Shown: positions 13,099 to 18,305 of the stretch, piece by piece | Position numbering within the stretch: position 1 is the first letter of the stretch | Layout of the letters: the number at the start of each line of letters is the position of its first letter | Assembly (NCBI GenBank): GCA_019323495.1 | Contig: JAHWHE010000018.1 | Location: 1 to 18,305 of the forward strand | Source: Candidatus Woesearchaeota archaeon | GTDB lineage: Archaea > Nanobdellota > Nanobdellia > Woesearchaeales > WJKV01 | Reading direction: 5' to 3' | DNA: 18,305 bases | The notes under the pieces: model-generated | What the model saw: the letters and a program-made list of their open reading frames with translations, nothing else | The model's database searches: none | Told to the model about the DNA's origin: nothing | Translations under genes and position numbers: made by a program

Positions 13099-13161
13099 TT
13101 AGAAACATTTAAATAATTTATATTCTATTCGTATATAAATTATAGTATAAATCGAGGTGAT
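13099..13161 (+). promoter_or_regulatory. Promoter and ribosome binding site of the plus-strand small-protein pair
   Basis: TTAGAAACATTTAAATA (13099-13115) is a BRE/TATA element identical to that at 6538-6554. It predicts a start near 13138. The full SD GAGGTGAT (13154-13161) lies 5 bases before the ATG at 13167. Confidence 0.6.
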
Positions 13162-13166
13162 AATAT

Positions 13167-13424
13167 ATGCCAAAAACAACATTTTCAAATGCAGGACCAT
13201 TCAAGGGCAAGATTATAGATGCAAAACCAGTTGATTCTACTTATATTGAATTGATAATAGAAGGCCCTGGGGGAAAAAAGTACAAGAGAATGACCGGAAA
13301 GAGTTCAGAACTTCTGAGAAGGGCTTTGCAGCAAAAAGATCCTTGGGTAAGCTTTACTCTTAACGAAAGAGGAGAAGTCACGATGGTGACAAAAAGACAG
13401 TACAGAGCATCAGAAATTAAATAA
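13167..13424 (+). CDS. Small beta-rich protein, paralog family member 3
   Basis: 85 aa, not recognised; first gene of the plus-strand tandem pair. Family landmarks are GPFKGKII (10-17), GGKKYKRMTGKSSELLRR and WVSFTLNERGEVTMV. It begins PKTTFSNAGPF, closely like its neighbour's ATTFSRAGPF, so this pair is probably a separate local duplication from the minus-strand pair. It is basic and cytosolic, with no signal or membrane helix. A perfect SD and a strong TATA box suggest high expression. A small nucleic-acid-binding beta barrel is the favoured guess, unproven. Confidence 0.82.
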   Translation: MPKTTFSNAGPFKGKIIDAKPVDSTYIELIIEGPGGKKYKRMTGKSSELLRRALQQKDPWVSFTLNERGEVTMVTKRQYRASEIK

Positions 13425-13438
13425 AAAGGTGATATAAT

Positions 13439-13681
13439 ATGGCTACAACATTCTCAAGAGCAGGACCTTTCACAGGAAAGGTAACAAAGCTTGAGCCTAT
13501 CGACAGGTTCAAGGTTATGGCAACTATCGAAGTCAATGGCAAAAAATACAAGCATTCTTTCGGAAATGCGAGTGAAATTGTCAGAAGATTCAAGCACGGA
13601 GATCCAGATGTGGATGTCACAGTGGAAAACGGAAGATTAATTACCGTAACAAAAAAAAGGATGTCGATAAGCAAAAAATAA
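13439..13681 (+). CDS. Small beta-rich protein, paralog family member 4
   Basis: 80 aa, not recognised; follows its paralog by 14 bases. It shows GPFTGKVTK (9-17), GKKYKHSFGNASEIVRRF and VDVTVENGRLITVTKKR, all family landmarks. It ends in the basic tail KKRMSISKK. The SD AAGGTGAT (13426-13433) is 5 bases before the ATG, the same layout as the other members. It is the shortest and most minimal copy, so it marks the core fold of about 75 residues. A T-rich terminator follows. Confidence 0.82.
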   Translation: MATTFSRAGPFTGKVTKLEPIDRFKVMATIEVNGKKYKHSFGNASEIVRRFKHGDPDVDVTVENGRLITVTKKRMSISKK

Positions 13682-13706
13682 ATTTTGCTTTTTCTATTTT
13701 ATTTTT
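13682..13706 (+). terminator. T-rich terminator after the plus-strand small-protein pair
   Basis: Three to four T runs follow the TAA within 25 bases and reach the stop codon of the convergent permease gene. This is a U-tract terminator of archaeal type without a clear hairpin. Confidence 0.5.
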
Positions 13707-14898
13707 ATTCATATCTCAGCGCGTCGACAGGCTTTAGCTTTGCAGCCCTTACTGCAGGCAGTGTGCCTGACAGCATCCCTAGGCCGAAAGAAAACCCAAG
13801 ACCGAAAAGTACCAGCCTGTAGTCAAAGACCAAGCTTATAGTTATAAAGCCTGTTGTATTTATCGCAGCTATCAGTCCGAAACTTATCAGCAGACCGATG
13901 ATTATTCCTATAATTCCGCCGGTAAAGCCCATTATTCCGCTCTCGACAAGGAAAAAGCCGAACACATTGCTGTTTTTCGCACCGATTGCCTTCATCACGC
14001 CGATTTCTCTTGTTCTTTCAAGTACGCTCGTGTACATGCTGTTCATTATCCCCAGGCCGCCAACTATCAGGCTGATGCCTGCGATCGCAGCAACAACAAG
14101 ATTGACAATGCCTAAAATTATTCCTGTCTGCTCTTTGATTTTTTGAGGAGTCGTGACCTGGAAGTTCTCATCATCCCTTGATCTTTTCAGTTCTCGTTCG
14201 ATCTTTTCTGTTGCGAGCTCTATTTCAGTCCCTACTTTAACATTCGCAGTGATCCCGCTCACAGCGCCCGGCTTGTTCATGATTTTTCTCATAGTTTCTA
14301 TAGGGATGTAAACCGCATAATCATAGCCTCTGTCCCCCTGCTCTTCGAAAATTCCTTCGACCCTGAACTTGATGTCGCCTATTCTTATGCTGTTTTTCGC
14401 GTGCATTGTCTTGTCGAACAAATCAGTCGCAATCCTGTATCCAATGACAACTGCGTAATTATCATTCTCTTCAAGGAATCTTCCCTCAAGCAATTCAACT
14501 TCTAAGTCTGTGAAAGAACGGCCAATGTCTTTTGTTCCCATCCCAGAAACATCAAGAATCTCTTTTTTATTATTGTATTCTACTTGCATGCTGTTTCCCA
14601 GCATTGGCACAACATACTCAAGATAGGATAATCTTTCCAAAGTTTCCACATCTTTCTGGGTCAATTCCGTGATACCAGAAGGTCCGCTGAAACCCGTAAC
14701 TATTTTCGGCCCGATGAATATTCTTCTTGTCCCGAATTTATCAAACTGGTCTGTGATGCTTTTCTGCATGCCTTGCCCCAGTGTTATCAATGCAATCAAT
14801 GCTGTGATGCCTATGATGATCCCTATCATGGTGAGATAGCTTCTTAATTTCCTGCTCCTCATGTTCTTTATCGCTATCTTGAAATATTCTGCAAACAT
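13705..14898 (-). CDS. MacB/FtsX-type ABC transporter permease 2
   Basis: 397 aa. It has an N-terminal membrane helix after NMRSRKLRSYLTMIGIIIGI, a large extracytoplasmic MacB-PCD-like domain (about 45-250) and three C-terminal membrane helices, with an ERTREIGVMKAIGA coupling segment between them. The end PVDALRYE is typical of the family. It is the last gene of the operon and starts 1 base after the stop of the paralogous permease 1. GAGGTG lies 13 bases upstream, rather far, so coupling probably helps. With permease 1 it should form a heterodimer driven by the ATPase at 17386-18078. Such mechanotransmitting complexes act on lipoproteins, peptides or envelope factors; the substrate is unknown. 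Confidence 0.9.
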   Translation of the reverse strand: MFAEYFKIAIKNMRSRKLRSYLTMIGIIIGITALIALITLGQGMQKSITDQFDKFGTRRIFIGPKIVTGFSGPSGITELTQKDVETLERLSYLEYVVPMLGNSMQVEYNNKKEILDVSGMGTKDIGRSFTDLEVELLEGRFLEENDNYAVVIGYRIATDLFDKTMHAKNSIRIGDIKFRVEGIFEEQGDRGYDYAVYIPIETMRKIMNKPGAVSGITANVKVGTEIELATEKIERELKRSRDDENFQVTTPQKIKEQTGIILGIVNLVVAAIAGISLIVGGLGIMNSMYTSVLERTREIGVMKAIGAKNSNVFGFFLVESGIMGFTGGIIGIIIGLLISFGLIAAINTTGFITISLVFDYRLVLFGLGFSFGLGMLSGTLPAVRAAKLKPVDALRYE

Positions 14899-14899
14899 T

Positions 14900-16087
14900 T
14901 TACTGCGCCCACCTCAAAGCGTCTACAGGATGAAGTTTTGAAGCTCGCCTTGAAGGCAGGGCTCCGCTAAGCATTCCTATCAAGGTTGCGAAAAGCAAAC
15001 CTCCTAATATGAGCAAAATATCTAGCTTGATCTTCAATATGCTGTATCCTGCGCCTGCTGCAAAAATGGTTACTCCGTAAGAGGCAATATAGCCTAAAAT
15101 TATTCCTATAATTCCGCCAACAAAGCCAATCATTCCGCTCTCTACCAAGAACAATAACAAAACATCCTTATTTCTGGCGCCGATGCTTTTCATCACGCCG
15201 ATGTCTTTTGTCCTTTCCATGACACTCGTATACATGCTGTTCATTATTCCAACAGCGCCAACAATAAGGCTGATCGCGGCGATGCTTACAAGTATTGCCT
15301 GTACAATGCCCAGTGTTTGCGACAAAAATTTAAGGATCTGCGTTGGCGTGAGTATCTCGAAATTCTCGTCCTTTCTTCTCCTCTCAAGGACTCTTTTTGC
15401 CCTCTCTGCCACAGCGTCTATGTCTCTTCCGCTTTTCACAGTCACATCTATCAGGCTGACTTCATCTGGCCTGTCGAATAATTCTCTTGCAGTATCAATC
15501 GGAATATAGATTGCGCTATCATCCTGCCTGTTGCCGAATGATTCGAGAACACCAACTACCTCGAACTTTACGTCCTTCATAGTCACTTTGTTCTTGACAT
15601 GGACATCCTTGTCAAACAAATCGGTTGCAGCAACACTTCCAAAGATCGCGACATATTTCTGCCCTTCCCTAAATGCGTTGCCTTCCTGGAATGTAAAATC
15701 ATAGTCCTTGAACCGCCTGTCGCTGTCCTCGCTCGGCCAGGCAAACAAGGAACTGTACGCTGTCCTCTTAGAATATTCCAGTTCGACGCTTGGAATGATC
15801 AAGTAAGGAGTTATATATTCAAAATCAGGGATGCTTTCGAGCGCATCCACATCTCTTGTCGTCAATCCAGTACCTGTCCCAGGCTGTCCTCCGGGCACTA
15901 CAACATAGAATCTGTTGCTTCCGAACTTCACGAACTGCTCTTTGATGCTGTTTTCAAGGCCGTCGCTTATGCTTATCAAAGCCACAATGCTCGCAACACT
16001 AATGATGATGCCGAAAATCGTCAACCAAGAACGCAATTTTCTTTCTCTTAGATTCTTGAAAGCTATGACAAAATAATCCTTGATCAT
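14900..16087 (-). CDS. MacB/FtsX-type ABC transporter permease 1
   Basis: 395 aa with the same architecture as permease 2: NLRERKLRSWLTIFGIIISV as the first helix, an extracytoplasmic domain, ERTKDIGVMKSIGARNKDV as the coupling segment, three C-terminal helices and the end PVDALRWAQ. The two are clear paralogs but differ through the outer domain. It starts 23 bases after the extracytoplasmic protein gene, without a convincing SD. In one operon with an ATPase and an outer partner it should make half of a four-helix-per-subunit MacB-like dimer. Confidence 0.9.
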   Translation of the reverse strand: MIKDYFVIAFKNLRERKLRSWLTIFGIIISVASIVALISISDGLENSIKEQFVKFGSNRFYVVVPGGQPGTGTGLTTRDVDALESIPDFEYITPYLIIPSVELEYSKRTAYSSLFAWPSEDSDRRFKDYDFTFQEGNAFREGQKYVAIFGSVAATDLFDKDVHVKNKVTMKDVKFEVVGVLESFGNRQDDSAIYIPIDTARELFDRPDEVSLIDVTVKSGRDIDAVAERAKRVLERRRKDENFEILTPTQILKFLSQTLGIVQAILVSIAAISLIVGAVGIMNSMYTSVMERTKDIGVMKSIGARNKDVLLLFLVESGMIGFVGGIIGIILGYIASYGVTIFAAGAGYSILKIKLDILLILGGLLFATLIGMLSGALPSRRASKLHPVDALRWAQ

Positions 16088-16110
16088 CTTAAGTCAAGAA
16101 GGAAAAATGA

Positions 16111-17379
16111 TTATTTTTTCTTCTTTCTCTTTTTGTAATGGCGATATATTAGATAGATGATTCCTGCAATTATTAACAAGAATATTATTAATCCCAAAAC
16201 ATTCGTTGTTTTTATCAGGCCGAATCTTGCAGCCTCTCCTTTGCTGTATACCTTCAGCATCAATTCAACATTGTCTGTGAACTTTGTGTTCTCGCTGTCT
16301 TTGTAATCCAGCTGGAATTTAAGAGGGACGTCTCCTGATACTTTTTTGACGAATATGTCAAACTCTGCAGTCTCATAGTCATCGCTTTCCAGGTTTCCTA
16401 CATAAAGCTCGTCTTTTGTAATGATGCTGTATGCATCAGAAGGAAGAAGCTTCACATTCAGTGCATTGATGTCTCCTCTCCCTGTATTAGAGAATGCAGC
16501 AACGATCCTTCCTTTTGTGTTTGGCAGGAAAACCTCTCCTTTGTCTAGTTCAACATCTGCCACATTAAATATGTAGTCTGGCTTTTCATATACTTTAACC
16601 CCGAACTTGCCTTTAAGTTCGTGCTCTACATTGAACTTGTCCTTGAAATATATCAGTATTGGGATGTTGTGCGTCTTTAATTCTGCTTCTGTGTTTGCGA
16701 CCAGCATGAAAGTAAGATCCGCACTTTCTCTTCTTCGCAATAATTTTATCACCTGCTCGTTCGTGCTTCCGAACGTCGCAAAAGGAAAGCCTTCGAGATC
16801 CAGTTTTACTCTAACATCGTCGACATCAGAGTCTGCCAGGTTTCTTAATGGGAATGTGATGTCTATTTCCTGGCCAGGTGCAACCTTTTCAGGTTCCATC
16901 TTTATGTTCCCTACAGAAATGATTATGTCTCTGCTCTTGACATTGATAAGGAAAGGCTCCAGCTTGATCGCAGCAGGTTTGCCTTCGACATAGTATCTTA
17001 ATTCTATTTCATTCTCTCCTTCGATGGCTTCGTTGTCCACTCTTAATTTCCAATGAAAGATCGCGCTGTCTTTCCCTCTCTGCGCAGCATCAAGGCTCCC
17101 AATGCTTTTTCTCTCATTTTCTGTTTCTAATAATTCAAAAGGATAGTCTGCAATTATCTCGAAATCTATGTCTTCTATCCTGTACTGCCCTTGATTTTCT
17201 GCCCTGAACCGTAATTCAACCTGTTCTCCTGGCTCGACAGGATCAGGATCCTGGTTCAGGAATGTTATCTTCAAGTCCTTTAGGCCCATTTCTTGCTGTG
17301 CAGCAAAAACACTTGGTACCAGAAATAAAAATAATAGTATAGATAATAAGGAAAATGCGATTACAATGCTTCTCTTCAT
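16111..17379 (-). CDS. Extracytoplasmic membrane-anchored protein with CARDB/S-layer-like beta domains (COG1361-like)
   Basis: 422 aa. A signal peptide (1-26, ending VFAAQQ) is followed by several beta-sandwich repeats with PVEPGEQVELRFRAENQGQY- and APGQEIDITFPLRNLADS-type starts, as in CARDB/NEW3-like domains. One C-terminal membrane helix (about 391-414) and a basic tail (YKKRKKKK) put most of it outside. It lies between the ABC ATPase and the two permeases and is translationally coupled: its SD GAGGTAAT overlaps the ATPase stop codon. It probably works as the outer adaptor or substrate-capturing part of the MacB-like complex (inference from the operon). Family homology is moderate; position in the operon is certain. 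Confidence 0.82.
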   Translation of the reverse strand: MKRSIVIAFSLLSILLFLFLVPSVFAAQQEMGLKDLKITFLNQDPDPVEPGEQVELRFRAENQGQYRIEDIDFEIIADYPFELLETENERKSIGSLDAAQRGKDSAIFHWKLRVDNEAIEGENEIELRYYVEGKPAAIKLEPFLINVKSRDIIISVGNIKMEPEKVAPGQEIDITFPLRNLADSDVDDVRVKLDLEGFPFATFGSTNEQVIKLLRRRESADLTFMLVANTEAELKTHNIPILIYFKDKFNVEHELKGKFGVKVYEKPDYIFNVADVELDKGEVFLPNTKGRIVAAFSNTGRGDINALNVKLLPSDAYSIITKDELYVGNLESDDYETAEFDIFVKKVSGDVPLKFQLDYKDSENTKFTDNVELMLKVYSKGEAARFGLIKTTNVLGLIIFLLIIAGIIYLIYRHYKKRKKKK

Positions 17380-17385
17380 TTTTCA

Positions 17386-18078
17386 TTACCTCTTTTTTTG
17401 CAAAATTTGGCCGTCGCGCAGATGAACAACTCTTTCTGAATATTTCGCCATGCCAGGATCGTGCGTGACCATGATGATTGTCTTGTTTTCGTTGCGATGC
17501 ATCTTTTGCAGGAATTCCAGCACAATCCTTCCTGTCTTGCTGTCCAGGTTGCCTGTCGGTTCATCCGCAAGTATGACTTCTGGATCGTTTGCAAGCGAAC
17601 GCGCAATAGCAACCCTCTGCCTTTCGCCCCCGCTCATTTGATTAGGTTTATGGTACAGCCTGTGGTCAAGCTCTACCATGTTCAGTAGATGCTTTGCCCT
17701 TTTAAGTCTATCGCTTTCTGACAGGTTCTGGAACACCATTGGAAGGGCCACATTCTCCATGGCATTCAAGGTATTGATCAGGTTGAAGGTCTGGAAAATA
17801 AAGCCTATTTTCCTTCCCCTTATTTGGGCAAGTTCTGACTCTCCAAGATTGCTGATGTCCTGGCCGTCAAGAATGACTTTTCCTTTAGAAGGCAGGTCAA
17901 GGCAGCCCACCATGTTGACGCATGTTGATTTGCCGCTGCCGCTCGGCCCCATGATCGTGACAAATTCGCCCCTTTTGATCTCCAGGTCCAGGCCCCTCAA
18001 GGCCTCTACCTTTGAATCTCCCATCTCGTATATCTTCCATACGTTCTTCAGTTCTATGATAGGTCCCCCTTTTTTCAT
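17386..18078 (-). CDS. MacB/LolD-type ABC transporter ATPase
   Basis: 230 aa from the ATG at 18078. It shows Walker A GPSGSGKST, a Q-loop in FIFQTFNLI, the signature SGGERQRVAIARSL, Walker B VILADEPTGNLD with the D-loop, and the switch His in VTHDP. This is the LolD/MacB/FtsE-like group that drives permeases with large outer domains. I place the start at 18078 (MKKGGPIIELK), not at an upstream in-frame ATG (18144). A TATA box lies 27 bases before 18078 and inside the longer version, and the extra 22 residues would precede the normal family N terminus. It is the first gene of the operon with the outer protein and two permeases. Confidence 0.93.
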   Translation of the reverse strand: MKKGGPIIELKNVWKIYEMGDSKVEALRGLDLEIKRGEFVTIMGPSGSGKSTCVNMVGCLDLPSKGKVILDGQDISNLGESELAQIRGRKIGFIFQTFNLINTLNAMENVALPMVFQNLSESDRLKRAKHLLNMVELDHRLYHKPNQMSGGERQRVAIARSLANDPEVILADEPTGNLDSKTGRIVLEFLQKMHRNENKTIIMVTHDPGMAKYSERVVHLRDGQILQKKR

Positions 18079-18100
18079 GCTATGATAGAACCAGATTTTG

Positions 18101-18115
18101 TTTATAAATGTTGTG
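18101..18115 (-). promoter_or_regulatory. Promoter (TATA box) of the ABC transporter operon
   Basis: The minus strand reads CACAACATTTATAAA, centred about 27 bases before the ATG at 18078. The transcript would be leaderless. Confidence 0.6.
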
Positions 18116-18148
18116 ATTCGTTCCATATGAATTTTCTTGTGCAATAAA

Positions 18149-18161
18149 CTTTAATAATAAC
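18149..18161 (+). promoter_or_regulatory. Promoter of the partial gene at the right edge
   Basis: CTTTAATAATAAC is a TATA-like box centred about 25 bases before the ATG at 18180. It suggests a leaderless transcript divergent from the ABC operon. Confidence 0.45.
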
Positions 18162-18179
18162 TTTTATGACACTCTACTT

Positions 18180-18305
18180 ATGCAAGCACTAGAAGAATCT
18201 ACAGCTCTTTCCGCAATTGCAAATAATGAAGGATGCAGGGCGTCTGATGTACAGGCACAATTAGCTTGCAAAATAGGGGATCCTTTATTTCTTAATTTGT
18301 TGAAA
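18180..18305 (+). CDS. N-terminal part of an unidentified protein, cut by the window edge
   Basis: 42 codons are open to the end of the window, starting MQALEESTALSAIANNEG. The stretch looks helical and soluble, with two Cys, and shows no signal peptide. It is too short to assign to a family. The start is supported only by the TATA-like box about 25 bases upstream (leaderless layout). It is divergent from the ABC transporter operon. Confidence 0.55.
   Translation, partial: MQALEESTALSAIANNEGCRASDVQAQLACKIGDPLFLNLLK

Noticed and set aside
18079..18144. 22-residue N-terminal extension of the ABC ATPase
   Set aside because: A TATA box at 18101-18115 falls inside it at leaderless distance from ATG 18078, and the family normally starts there.

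Overview
The window looks like an AT-rich archaeal chromosome segment, most plausibly from a DPANN-type lineage (Woesearchaeota/Pacearchaeota-like; this placement is inference). The archaeal signs are a ftsZ-secE-spt5 cluster, an archaeal long FKBP, a membrane-anchored winged-helix regulator of the COG2512 kind, TATA/BRE promoters about 27 bases upstream of leaderless start codons, and GAGGTGAT-type Shine-Dalgarno (SD) sequences on the remaining genes. No insertion sequence, CRISPR array, tRNA or rRNA was seen.

Layout. 1-3740: a small ZAS-like zinc-finger protein faces thymidylate kinase; next come a Cys-rich exported protein and a transmembrane transcription factor, all three on the minus strand. 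3790-6810: FKBP, FtsZ, SecE and Spt5 on the plus strand, then two micro-ORFs (28 and 18 aa) ending at a hairpin terminator. 6860-10255: a thioredoxin-reductase-like enzyme that lacks the redox CxxC and fits ferredoxin-NADP reductase, divergent from a membrane-anchored DsbA followed by a SufS-like cysteine desulfurase. 10245-13681: two tandem pairs of small beta-rich proteins, all four paralogous, on either side of a membrane/coiled-coil protein, Lgt and a dCTP deaminase. 13705-18078: a minus-strand operon of ABC ATPase, large extracytoplasmic protein and two unlike MacB/FtsX-type permeases. The window ends in the first 42 codons of an unidentified plus-strand gene.

How the genes fit together. 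FtsZ, SecE and Spt5 serve division, secretion and transcription elongation. Several other genes concern the cell surface: DsbA could oxidise the Cys-rich exported protein, Lgt would lipidate exported lipoproteins, and the MacB-like complex would act on envelope substrates. Tmk and Dcd both feed dTTP synthesis.

The two observations most likely to be new are: (1) two roughly 100-base homologous intergenic elements (7913-8009 and 11631-11733), closed by a long terminal stem with compensatory base changes and each lying 21-23 bases downstream of a TATA box, which suggests a structured RNA family; and (2) the four-member family of about 80-93 aa proteins with strong ribosome binding sites. A polylysine micro-protein gene with a near-perfect SD, sharing a 17-base promoter block with one of the small-protein pairs, is a third candidate.
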